Shown one piece after another: positions 35,006-42,487 of a stretch of DNA of 64,000 nt. The stretch's first letter is position 1; every line of letters starts with the position of its first letter. Under the pieces are notes generated by a model. It was not told where the DNA came from. It did not search any database and worked only from the letters and a program-made list of their open reading frames with translations. A program made the translations under genes and the position numbers. The DNA comes from Actinophytocola algeriensis (GTDB lineage Bacteria; Actinomycetota; Actinomycetes; Mycobacteriales; Pseudonocardiaceae): NCBI RefSeq assembly GCF_014203735.1, contig NZ_JACHJQ010000001.1:248001-312000 (forward strand). Direction: 5' to 3'.

Positions 35006-35611
35006 ATGGTCAACCCCCCGCCGTTCGACCGGATCGGGAAGCGTTACGACGAGTCTTTCGTCGAACGAGATGCGCAAGTTGCAGAAGGCAATTGGCTGAT
35101 CGGTCAGCTCGAACCACCCGCGCGTGTACTCGACCTCGGGTGCGGCAGCGGCCTGCCGACCTGCAAGCAGTTGGTCGACGCGGGCATCGACGTGGTCGGG
35201 GTCGACGAGTCGGCTGGCATGCTCGCGCTGGCGGAGGAACAGGCGCCCGGCGGTCAGTACCTGCACCGGGACCTGCGTGACATCGCGGATCTCGGCGAGT
35301 TCGACGCGGCTGTCGCCTTCTTCTCGCTGATCATGCTGCCGAAGGAGGACGTGCCGCCGCTGCTGGCCCAGCTGCGCAATCAGCTGCGCGGACCGAAGCT
35401 GCTGCAGATCGCGATGGTGCTCGGTGACTTCGACCAGTTCCCGATCGTCTTCATGGGCGAACCGATCGCGGTGACGGCCTACCCGCCCGACGACCTGACT
35501 CACGTCGTCGAGCGGGCCGGCTTCGAGTGCCTGGAGCTGAGTGAGGTCAAGGCGGAGGCCGAGCGGAACCGTCTGGAAGTACAGCTTTTCTTGCGCGCGA
35601 AGGGGAACTAG
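35006..35611 (+). CDS. Class I SAM-dependent methyltransferase
   Basis: A 201-residue Rossmann methyltransferase. The SAM-binding loop is VLDLGCGSGLPTCKQL, the acidic strand end VVGVDESAGMLALAEEQ, and post-motif regions FDAAVAFFSLIMLP and ELSEVKAEAERNRLEVQLFL follow. The ATG at 35006 gives MVNPPPFDRIGKRYDES; GTG 34970 would add 12 residues. GGAGG lies very close to the 35006 ATG. It follows kstR by 46 bp on the same strand and may be co-transcribed. The substrate is unknown; small-molecule or ubiquinone-like methylation are equally open. Confidence 0.82.
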   Translation: MVNPPPFDRIGKRYDESFVERDAQVAEGNWLIGQLEPPARVLDLGCGSGLPTCKQLVDAGIDVVGVDESAGMLALAEEQAPGGQYLHRDLRDIADLGEFDAAVAFFSLIMLPKEDVPPLLAQLRNQLRGPKLLQIAMVLGDFDQFPIVFMGEPIAVTAYPPDDLTHVVERAGFECLELSEVKAEAERNRLEVQLFLRAKGN

Positions 35612-35624
35612 CGTCCTCGGGGTG

Positions 35625-36239
35625 CTAGACCCACTCGGCGGGCGTCAACGCGCCGCGGAGCTTGGCGAGGGCACGGTGCTGGGTCACGCGGACCGCGGTC
35701 GGGGTCAGGCCCACCGCGGTCGCGGTCTCCTGTGCCGACAGGCCCACGATCAGCCGCAGCACCAGGATCTCCCGCTGCCGGGGAGCGAGCGTGGCGAGGA
35801 GCCGCTCGAGGCGCTCACGCAGGTCCGCCGCCATGATCTGCTGCTCCGGGCTCGCGCCCAGGTCGATGCCGTCCGGCACGTCGGCCGCGGGGTCGGACCG
35901 GTCCCGGCCCGCTCGCCGGTAGTGGTCGGCGACCTTGTGGGCCGCGATGCCGTAGACGAAGGGGAGGAACGACTCGGGCTCGTCGCCGTAACGCGAGATG
36001 GCCCCCAGGACGGCCATGCAGATCTCCTGGGCCACGTCGTCGGCTGACGAGTAGGCCGATCCGCTGCGCCCGATGCGTGACCGACAGTAGCGAACGATCG
36101 CCGGCCTGATCCAGGTGAAGAGCGTCGCGACGGCTTCCTGGTCCCCCTGCATCGACGACGTCACGAGCTCATGGAACGCGGCGCTCTTGAGGCGAGCGAA
36201 TATCTCAGTAGCATCCGATGACATAACCTGCGCACTCAC
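35625..36239 (-). CDS. RNA polymerase sigma factor, SigD/ShbA type
   Basis: A 204-residue sigma-70 family factor lacking regions 1 and 3. Region 2: DDVAQEICMAVLGAISRY and FVYGIAAHKVADHYRRAGRD. Region 4: LAPRQREILVLRLIVGLSAQETATAVGLTPTAVRVTQHRAL. The extended FVYGIAAHKVAD motif resembles SigD of mycobacteria and ShbA of Streptomyces (which drives the principal sigma gene). The GTG start at 36239 has GGAGG four bases upstream, preferred over the ATG at 36224. No anti-sigma gene is adjacent. The gene converges on the methyltransferase gene. Confidence 0.85.
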   Translation of the reverse strand: MSAQVMSSDATEIFARLKSAAFHELVTSSMQGDQEAVATLFTWIRPAIVRYCRSRIGRSGSAYSSADDVAQEICMAVLGAISRYGDEPESFLPFVYGIAAHKVADHYRRAGRDRSDPAADVPDGIDLGASPEQQIMAADLRERLERLLATLAPRQREILVLRLIVGLSAQETATAVGLTPTAVRVTQHRALAKLRGALTPAEWV

Positions 36240-36546
36240 GAGGCCTCCACGCACTTCTGCTCCCGCACGTGAGTGATACTCGTAAATTTCAATGGTCAAC
36301 CAACAGAGTCGAATGGCCCTGTTCGCTGCCCGTACGTGCACGTGCAGGCCTGACTCTCCGTACCCGCCCTCGGACCGTGCGACGGCGGCTACAGAACGTG
36401 ACGGCGAGGCATTAAATGATCTTGAAATTGCCGCCGAATCGAATTCGGTGGCACGTTGCCGCCAGGTGGACGAGATTCCTGTCAAATGCTGACAGGGTGT
36501 TGCATACCTGCCCCCGCGACTGATCACGCGGCCGTAGTCTTACCCC
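36240..36546. other. 307-bp divergent intergenic region
   Basis: No gene is supported between the sigma factor and GAF-ANTAR genes. Features: a 19-bp inverted repeat at 36478-36496 and an imperfect CCGAATCGAATTCGG palindrome near 36435. AT-rich patches (AATTTCAATGG, ATTAAATGATCTTGAAATT) suggest the two divergent promoters lie here. Confidence 0.5.
36478..36496. promoter_or_regulatory. Inverted repeat upstream of the ANTAR gene
   Basis: CCTGTCAAATGCTGACAGG: perfect 7-bp arms, 5-bp centre, 51 bp before the GTG at 36547. Possible operator; also related to, but distinct in spacing from, the CCTGAC palindromes. Confidence 0.45.
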
Positions 36547-37233
36547 GTGACCAGCACGCCAGCCGAAGAACTGGCAGAAACGTTAGTCGAGCTCGCCGCC
36601 GCGATGGCGGAAGAGTGCGACCTCGACGGCTTTCTGCGGCTGCTGGTGAATCGGAGTGTGCACGTGCTCGACGTGCCCGCCGCGGGGGTGTTCATTGTCG
36701 ATCATGGCGTGATCGCGTCGCACGAGTCATTGCTGCCGGTGCTGGGGTACGACGAGAGCCCGTTGCTGGACTGCTGCCGCGACGGCAGGGCGGTCGCGGT
36801 ACCCCAGTTCACCGCAGGGTCCCGCTGGCAGGCGTTCACCGACGGCGCCCGGCGTGCGGGGTTCGCCTCGGTGCACGTGCTCCCGCTGCGCAGGCACGCG
36901 GAGACGGTCGGCGCGCTGGCGCTGTTCCGGGACACCGAGGGGACGGCGGACGCCCGCATCGCGCAGGCGGTCGCCGACATCGCGGCGTTGTGCATCCTGC
37001 AGGCCAGGGCGCTGCGGCGGTCCGAGGAGCTCGCGGGACAGCTGCAGCACGCGCTGGACAGCCGGGTGGTGATCGAGCAGGCCAAAGGCGTGCTCGCCGA
37101 ACGGCTGGGGCTCGAGATGTCGGCCGCGTTCACCGCGCTGCGCAACTACGCGCGCAGCCACAACGCCAGGGTCGCCGAGCTCGCGTCATCCATAGTGGAC
37201 GGCAAGTTCGACACGAACCTGCTCAGGAGCTAG
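36547..37233 (+). CDS. GAF and ANTAR domain protein
   Basis: A 228-residue two-domain regulator. GAF domain at about residues 15-155 (DGFLRLLVNRSVHVLDVPAAGVFIVD, GFASVHVLPLRRHAETVGALAL), followed by the ANTAR RNA-binding domain at 165-225 (LQHALDSRVVIEQAKGVLAERLGL, then AFTALRNYARSHNARVAELAS). ANTAR proteins bind paired RNA hairpins to prevent termination; many actinobacteria have several with unknown targets. The GTG start at 36547 is used. It overlaps the end of the convergent GntR gene by 11 bp. Confidence 0.9.
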   Translation: MTSTPAEELAETLVELAAAMAEECDLDGFLRLLVNRSVHVLDVPAAGVFIVDHGVIASHESLLPVLGYDESPLLDCCRDGRAVAVPQFTAGSRWQAFTDGARRAGFASVHVLPLRRHAETVGALALFRDTEGTADARIAQAVADIAALCILQARALRRSEELAGQLQHALDSRVVIEQAKGVLAERLGLEMSAAFTALRNYARSHNARVAELASSIVDGKFDTNLLRS

Positions 37234-37894
37234 GCGGTACCAGCCGGTCGATCGACTCGAGCATGTGCGACTCGATCAGGCTGATCAGCTGCTGCTCGTC
37301 ACCGTCGGAGATCGCGTCGACCAGCGCGCGGTGCTCGGCCACCAGCTCGTCCGGTTCCGGGTAGTGCTCCTGCAGCGCGGCAAGGCACATCCGCGTCTCC
37401 ACGAGCAGCGTCTGCGCCATCCGTTCCAGCCGCGTGTTGCCAGAGCAGCTGACCAGCGTCTGGTGGAACGCCTGGTCCGCGTCGCTCATCGCGTTGCGAT
37501 CCCGGCTCTGTCCAGCGGCGACCAGGTTGTCCAGCGCCTCGGCCAGGCGCACGACGGCCTCGCCGCGGTTGCCCGACATGATCAGCTGGCACGACGTGCG
37601 TTCGATGGCCAGTCGCGCGAGGTAGACGTCCCGCACGTCCGACGCCGACAGATCGATCACGAACAGGCCCCGGTGCCGTTCGCCACGCAGCAATCCCTCC
37701 TGGACGAGTCGTTGCATCGCCTCTCGCAGTGGACCACGGCTCACTGCGAACCGCGCGGCGAGCTCGGCCTCGCCCAGCTGGGTACCCGGCGCGAAGACGC
37801 CGTACATGATCGCCGAACGCAGCTGCGCCGCGATCAGTTCCGCCGTCGACTGCCGTGCCACCGGCTCCAGCTCGCCCAGTTCACTCACGTTCAC
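37223..37894 (-). CDS. GntR-family regulator, FCD subfamily
   Basis: A 223-residue GntR regulator: wHTH at residues 15-80 (TAELIAAQLRSAIMYGVFAPG, AARFAVSRGPLREAMQRLVQEGLL) and an all-helical FCD ligand domain with metal-binding His/Asp residues (LARLAIERTSCQL, DQAFHQTLVSCSGN, EHRALVDAISDGD, ESHMLESI). The GTG start at 37894 overlaps the stop of the upstream isomerase-family gene (GTGA). FCD regulators respond to organic acids, commonly pathway substrates. A GATTGT-TG-ACAATC palindrome in the divergent promoter at the other end of this gene set fits its expected operator. Confidence 0.9.
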   Translation of the reverse strand: MNVSELGELEPVARQSTAELIAAQLRSAIMYGVFAPGTQLGEAELAARFAVSRGPLREAMQRLVQEGLLRGERHRGLFVIDLSASDVRDVYLARLAIERTSCQLIMSGNRGEAVVRLAEALDNLVAAGQSRDRNAMSDADQAFHQTLVSCSGNTRLERMAQTLLVETRMCLAALQEHYPEPDELVAEHRALVDAISDGDEQQLISLIESHMLESIDRLVPPSS

Positions 37895-38616
37895 TCCCTG
37901 GCAAACAACGCCCCCAGCCCGGCCCTCGGCGCCGTCTCGCCGACCAGCCGCAGCCCTTCCCACACGCTGACCTGGTTCGCGGTCAGCACCGGCTTGCCCA
38001 GCCGCTCCTCCAGGTCCGTCAACCACGCGACGGTGTGCAGTGCCGTGTCCGGCACCAGGACCGCCTCGGCGTCGGCGTGGTCGTTGGACGCGACGAAGTC
38101 CAGCACCTCGTCCCGTCCCAGCGTGCCCACTTCGGCGGCGGTCACGATGCCCCGGCACGACAACGACACCACTTCGATACCGGCCGTGCCCAGGAACGCC
38201 GCGAACCGGTCCGCCACGTCCCTCGGATAGGTCGCCGCGACCGCCACGCGCCGCAGGCCGAGGTGCCGCACCGCGTTGACGAACGCGAAAGAGGTGCTCG
38301 ACGCGGGTGCCGCCGCGGCCGACCGCACGCCTTCGACCTGCGCCGCCGCGCCGTCCCAGCCGAAGACGAAACTGCCGGAGGTGCACGCCCACACCGCCGC
38401 GTCCACGCCCTGGGCCTTCAGCGCCGCCGCCCCGTCGCCGAGGACGTCGTCGCCGCCGATGTCCAGCAGCGCGTCCACCCGGTGCGCGTCCTCCCGCATC
38501 AGCGTGTGCACCACCGGCAGCGAGATCGCCCGGCCGGACGCGGCGAGCAGCCGTTCCATGGCCGGATACTCGTCCTCCGCGCTGTAGCCGGGGTACAGGA
38601 AACCGATGACTGACAT
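37891..38616 (-). CDS. Asp/Glu racemase-superfamily protein with only one catalytic cysteine
   Basis: A 241-residue protein of the maleate isomerase/arylmalonate decarboxylase/Asp-Glu racemase fold. The first catalytic-Cys block is present (VWACTSGSFVFG). At the second Cys position the sequence reads VLVPDTALHTVAW, with Asp instead of Cys, whereas the neighbouring paralogue keeps both. A single-Cys arrangement argues against a racemase or isomerase mechanism and suggests decarboxylation, C-C cleavage or a non-catalytic partner. It is linked by a 4-bp overlap to the regulator. The substrate is unknown, presumably a small dicarboxylate or hydroxy acid derivative. Confidence 0.8.
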   Translation of the reverse strand: MSVIGFLYPGYSAEDEYPAMERLLAASGRAISLPVVHTLMREDAHRVDALLDIGGDDVLGDGAAALKAQGVDAAVWACTSGSFVFGWDGAAAQVEGVRSAAAAPASSTSFAFVNAVRHLGLRRVAVAATYPRDVADRFAAFLGTAGIEVVSLSCRGIVTAAEVGTLGRDEVLDFVASNDHADAEAVLVPDTALHTVAWLTDLEERLGKPVLTANQVSVWEGLRLVGETAPRAGLGALFARE

Positions 38617-38632
38617 CAGCGAAACCCTATCG

Positions 38633-39400
38633 TCAGGCCGCGTGCGGCTGGGTGACCTGCGCGAGCCACTGACCGGTCGCCATCATCGGCGAACCGATCG
38701 CGTGGAGCGCCGACCACATGGTCACCTGGTTCGCCGTCAGCACCGGCTTGCCCAGCCAGCGCTCCAGCGGCCCGATGATGTCGTAGGTCGGCACGTTCGT
38801 GCAGGAGATGAACAGTCCGTCCGCTTCGGGGACGTCGACCGCGGTGACCGCCTGCACGATCTCCGCGTAGCCGACCTTCCAGATGTGGTCGAGCAGGCCG
38901 AGACCGACGCTCGACACCGCCTCGACCCCGTGCTCGGCGAGGAACGTCAGCAGCCGTTCGGTGACGCTGTCGATGTACGGGGTCACCACCGCGATCCGGT
39001 GCAGCCCCAGGATCCGCAGCGCCTCCACCAGCCCGCCGGACGTGGTGGTCGCCGCGGGCGCGCCCGCGGACATCATGCTGGCGTGCAGCACGCGCTCGCC
39101 GTCCGCGCCGCCGACGAAGCTGCCCGACGCGCACGCGTACGTCACCACCAGGGGTTCCGGCGCGAGCACGTCCTTGGTGGCGCGGCGGACCCGGTCGGAG
39201 TCGGACAGCTCGCTGGCCATCTCGACCGTCACCGGCACCGGCACGAACGGCAGGCGGGTCATGTACAGGGAGATGTCGTCCGGCGCCCAGCGCCAGAGCT
39301 CGCGGTCCAGTGCGAAGTCGAACGGCGCGACCACGCCGACGCCTCGCTGGGTGACGAGCTCGGGGCCGATGATCTCCAGTGCGCCTCTGTCAGGAAGCAT
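38633..39400 (-). CDS. Maleate isomerase/Asp-Glu racemase-family protein (both cysteines present)
   Basis: A 255-residue homologue of the previous gene. It carries both family cysteines: TYACASGSFVGG and LFISCTNVPTYDII. The conserved KPVLTANQVTMW block is shared with the paralogue. The two-Cys arrangement is compatible with cis-trans isomerisation of maleate-like substrates or racemisation. The ATG at 39400 begins 10 bp after the DUF3830 stop; the longer frame upstream overlaps that gene. It is the middle gene of a set controlled by the FCD-GntR protein. Confidence 0.8.
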   Translation of the reverse strand: MLPDRGALEIIGPELVTQRGVGVVAPFDFALDRELWRWAPDDISLYMTRLPFVPVPVTVEMASELSDSDRVRRATKDVLAPEPLVVTYACASGSFVGGADGERVLHASMMSAGAPAATTTSGGLVEALRILGLHRIAVVTPYIDSVTERLLTFLAEHGVEAVSSVGLGLLDHIWKVGYAEIVQAVTAVDVPEADGLFISCTNVPTYDIIGPLERWLGKPVLTANQVTMWSALHAIGSPMMATGQWLAQVTQPHAA

Positions 39401-39410
39401 GACGGCCCCG

Positions 39411-39905
39411 CTAGCCGTCGTGCCGTTGGTACACCAGCCGCTCACCGACGCTGCCCGACCGCCAGACGTCGTTGCACGCCTCCGCCATCACGTCGAGGCC
39501 CTCGACGATCGTGGCATAGACATTCCCTGGCACCCAGCCGACGTCGCCGTTCAGCAGGATGTTGTTCCGGCCGTAGAAGATCGCGAGGTCGATGACCCCG
39601 GACAGCTTCTCCAGCCCCTTCTCCTCCTTGAAGGCACGGTCGAGCATGCCCCCGTGGAAGTCGAAGAACACCACGTCGCCGGGGATGGGGGTGACGGTGG
39701 GGTTCTCGAGACCGATCGGCTCGTCGATGAACCGCTCCACCATCGTGTAGATCTCGTTCCGCGCGTACTTCGCGTGGTGTACCGGACCGGCGTGCGGCAG
39801 CGTCTCCCACACCGCGTCGCAGGTCCTGGGCGCGTCCTTGTCCAGGAGCTGGGCCACGCACGACACGCCACGGCGTTCGAGCGTGATCGTCATGAAACGT
39901 GCCAT
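39411..39905 (-). CDS. DUF3830 family protein (cyclophilin-like fold)
   Basis: A 164-residue protein matching DUF3830: start MARFMTITLERRGVSCVAQL, then PRTCDAVWETLPHAGPVHHAKYARNEIYTMV, GDVVFFDFHGGML and IDLAIFYGRNN. The fold is cyclophilin-like, with no proven activity. The ATG at 39905 with a GGGGTG upstream is chosen over the open start at 39986, which enters the promoter. DUF3830 genes recur beside amidases and racemase-family genes in soil bacteria; the biochemical role is not established. It is first in the minus-strand half of the island. Confidence 0.8.
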   Translation of the reverse strand: MARFMTITLERRGVSCVAQLLDKDAPRTCDAVWETLPHAGPVHHAKYARNEIYTMVERFIDEPIGLENPTVTPIPGDVVFFDFHGGMLDRAFKEEKGLEKLSGVIDLAIFYGRNNILLNGDVGWVPGNVYATIVEGLDVMAEACNDVWRSGSVGERLVYQRHDG

Positions 39906-39974
39906 GGGCACCCCAATGCAGCACCGAGTAGGAGTGGGTTTGGTGTTTTCTCCGCGGGCTGCGACGGCCGCGCC

Positions 39975-39988
39975 GATTGTTGACAATC
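39975..39988. promoter_or_regulatory. Probable FCD-GntR operator
   Basis: GATTGTTGACAATC has perfect 6-bp arms around TG, in the 112-bp gap between the divergent DUF3830 and hydroxyacid dehydrogenase genes. FCD-type GntR proteins commonly bind TTGT-N2-3-ACAA sites. One bound dimer could control both halves of the island. Confidence 0.65.
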
Positions 39989-40017
39989 ATACGAGCGGTA
40001 CTTAGCGTGTCAATCCC

Positions 40018-41013
40018 ATGCCAGCTCGTAAATCCGCGACGGTTGTCGTGCTCCACGCCCAGTCGGGTGACACCGCCCGTCCGACCGGGATGGCCGAGGT
40101 CGAAGCGGTCGCCGATGTCCGGTATGTAACGGAAAACGGCCTCGTCGAAGCGCTTCCCGGGGCGGACGTCCTCCTCGTGTGGAACTTCCGCGCGAGCACG
40201 TTGCCGGGTGCGTGGCCGGTTGCGGACATGTTGCGCTGGGTGCACGCCGCCAGCGCCGGCGTCAACCATGTGCTGACCCCCGAAGTGGTGGCGAGCGACG
40301 TCGTCGTCACCAACTCGCGTGGCGTGTTCGACGAACCCATGGCCGAGTACGTGCTGGCCATGACCCTCGCGCTCGCCAAGGACCTGCCGACGACGCTGAA
40401 CCGGCAGCGGGAACGCCGCTGGCACCACCGCGAGACCGAGCGCATCGGCGGTAAGAAGGCGCTCGTCGCCGGTACCGGCCCGATCGGCCGTGCCATCGGC
40501 CGCAAGCTCGCCGCCGCGGGCATGACCGTCACCGGGCTCGGCCGCACCGCCCGGACCACGGACCCTGACCTGGGTGAAGTGCTACCCACTTCGTCACTTT
40601 CCGAGGCTCTTCCCGACATGGACTGGGTGGTGCTCGCCGCGCCGTTGACCGACGAGACCCGCGGCATGATCGACGCGAAGGCGCTCGCCGCGATGAAGCC
40701 GACCGCGCGGCTGGTCAACGTGGGCCGCGGCCCGCTGGTCGTGCAGGAGGACCTGGTGGCGGCCCTGGGCGCGGGCGCGCTCGCGGGTGCCGCGCTGGAC
40801 GTGTTCGTCGACGAGCCGCTGCCCGGGTCGTCGCCGCTGTGGGAGATGCCGAACGTGATCGTGTCGCCGCACATGTCGGGGGACGTGGTGGGATGGCGGT
40901 CGGAACTGGTAGCACTGTTCCACGACAACCTCACGAGGTATCTGGACGGCGAGCCCTTGCGCAACGTGGTCGACAAAGCGCGGGGGTACGTCCGTGAGAA
41001 GGGATCTCCATGA
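40018..41013 (+). CDS. D-isomer-specific 2-hydroxyacid dehydrogenase
   Basis: NAD(P)-dependent D-2-hydroxyacid dehydrogenase, 331 residues. The Rossmann motif is GTGPIGRAIGRKLAAAGM. The catalytic Arg (LVNVGRGPLV), Glu (DVFVDEPLP) and His (VIVSPHMSG) are all in place, and the substrate domain keeps HAASAGVNHVL. It oxidises a D-2-hydroxy acid or reduces a 2-oxo acid. GyaR/GHPR-type enzymes are the nearest style, but the specificity is unknown. The next gene overlaps its stop by 4 bp, so it is coupled to the amidase. Confidence 0.9.
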   Translation: MPARKSATVVVLHAQSGDTARPTGMAEVEAVADVRYVTENGLVEALPGADVLLVWNFRASTLPGAWPVADMLRWVHAASAGVNHVLTPEVVASDVVVTNSRGVFDEPMAEYVLAMTLALAKDLPTTLNRQRERRWHHRETERIGGKKALVAGTGPIGRAIGRKLAAAGMTVTGLGRTARTTDPDLGEVLPTSSLSEALPDMDWVVLAAPLTDETRGMIDAKALAAMKPTARLVNVGRGPLVVQEDLVAALGAGALAGAALDVFVDEPLPGSSPLWEMPNVIVSPHMSGDVVGWRSELVALFHDNLTRYLDGEPLRNVVDKARGYVREKGSP

Positions 41014-42407
41014 CCGCTGGGATGACCGCGACCGAGCTTCTCGCCGAGTACCGAGCCGGTCGGCTGTCCCCGGTGGAGGCGACCACCGACGCCCTCGAGC
41101 GCATCGAACAACGCGATGGCGACGTGAACGCGTTCTGCCTGGTGGACAAGGAGAAGGCGCTCGCGGAGGCCGCCGAGTCCGAGGCCCGCTGGCAGGCGGG
41201 TGAGCCGCGCGGCCTGCTCGACGGCGTGCCCGTGTCGGTCAAGGACATCCTGCTCACGCGCGGGTGGCCGACACTGCGCGGTTCCCATTCGATCGAGAAG
41301 GACCAGCTGTGGGACGTCGACGCGCCCGCGGTCGCCCGGCTGCGCGACCACCACGCGGTGATCATCGGCAAGACCACCACGCCCGAGCTGGGCTGGAAGG
41401 GCGTCACCGACAGCCCGCTCACCGGCGTCACCCGCAACCCGTGGGACACCACGAAGACCGCGGGCGGTTCGAGCGGCGGCGCGGCGGCGGCGGTCGCGAC
41501 CGGCATGGGCACGGTCTCGCTCGGCACTGACGGTGGCGGCTCGATCCGGATCCCCGCGTCGTTCAGCGGCGTGTTCGGCATCAAGCCGACGTACGGTCTC
41601 GTGCCGATCTACCCGGCGAGCCCGTTCGGCACGCTCGCGCACGTCGGCCCGCTGTCCTGGAGCGTCGCCGACGCCGCGCTCGCGCTCGACGTGATCACGG
41701 GGCCGGACATCCGCGACTGGTCGGCGGGGCCGCGCCCGGAGCGGCCGTTCGCCTCGGCCGCCGAGTCGGGTGCGCTCTCCGGGGTCGCGGGCATGCGGAT
41801 CGGGTACAGCCCGCGGCTCGGGTACGTGCCCGTGGACCGCGAGGTCGCGGCTCTGGTGGAGGCCGCGGTGAAGGTGTTCGCGGACCTCGGTGCCGTGGTG
41901 TCGGTGAGCGATCCCGGGTTCGCCGACCCGGTGGACGCGTTCCACGTGCTGTGGTTCTCTGGTGCCGCCGCGTCGACCGCCGCGCTCACCGACGCCCAGC
42001 GCGAGCGGCTGGACCCGGGCCTGCGTGAGGTGTGCGAGCAGGGCGCCAGGTACACGGCCATGGACTACCTGGAGGCGACCGCGACCCGTGCGGCCGTCGG
42101 CCGGACCATGGGTGAGTTCCACGAGCACTTCGACCTGCTGGTCACGCCGACCATGCCGATCCCCGCGTTCGAGGCGGGGGTCGAGGTGCCGCCGGGGTCG
42201 GACGCGACGCGGTGGACCGGGTGGACGCGGTTCACCTACCCGTTCAACATGACCCAGCAGCCGGCCGCGACCGTGCCGTGCGGGTTCACCGCCGCCGGGT
42301 TGCCGGTCGGGTTGCAGGTGGTCGGGCCGCGGCACGCGGACGCCAGGGTGCTGGCCGCCTGCGCTGCTTTCGAACAGGCCAAGCCGTGGCGGTCCCGGTT
42401 GCCGTGA
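41010..42407 (+). CDS. Amidase (amidase signature family)
   Basis: A 465-residue amidase signature enzyme. The Ser-cisSer-Lys triad is visible: Lys in GVPVSVKDILL, cis-Ser in the Gly-rich stretch KTAGGSSGGAAAAVATG, and Ser in GTDGGGSIRIPAS. It hydrolyses a carboxamide to acid and ammonia, or a related bond. The ATGA overlap with the dehydrogenase and the shared GntR operator place it in one pathway with the racemase-family enzymes. Not a GatA: no gatB/C partner and a divergent C-terminus. Confidence 0.9.
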   Translation: MTAGMTATELLAEYRAGRLSPVEATTDALERIEQRDGDVNAFCLVDKEKALAEAAESEARWQAGEPRGLLDGVPVSVKDILLTRGWPTLRGSHSIEKDQLWDVDAPAVARLRDHHAVIIGKTTTPELGWKGVTDSPLTGVTRNPWDTTKTAGGSSGGAAAAVATGMGTVSLGTDGGGSIRIPASFSGVFGIKPTYGLVPIYPASPFGTLAHVGPLSWSVADAALALDVITGPDIRDWSAGPRPERPFASAAESGALSGVAGMRIGYSPRLGYVPVDREVAALVEAAVKVFADLGAVVSVSDPGFADPVDAFHVLWFSGAAASTAALTDAQRERLDPGLREVCEQGARYTAMDYLEATATRAAVGRTMGEFHEHFDLLVTPTMPIPAFEAGVEVPPGSDATRWTGWTRFTYPFNMTQQPAATVPCGFTAAGLPVGLQVVGPRHADARVLAACAAFEQAKPWRSRLP

Positions 42408-42433
42408 CCGGCTTCACCTGCGGGAGGCGGTGG

Positions 42434-42474
42434 CCTACTCTAGAGTAGGTACCGTTATTTAACTCCTGAGTAGG
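42434..42474. promoter_or_regulatory. Double operator upstream of the acyl-CoA dehydrogenase pair
   Basis: CCTACTCTAGAGTAGG (42434-42449) is a perfect 16-bp palindrome. A degenerate second copy, TAACTCCTGAGTAGG, follows at 42460-42474, 14 bp before the GTG at 42488. Spacing and placement suggest a repressor, probably TetR type, encoded elsewhere. Confidence 0.6.
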
Positions 42475-42487
42475 TAGGGGTGGTTCG

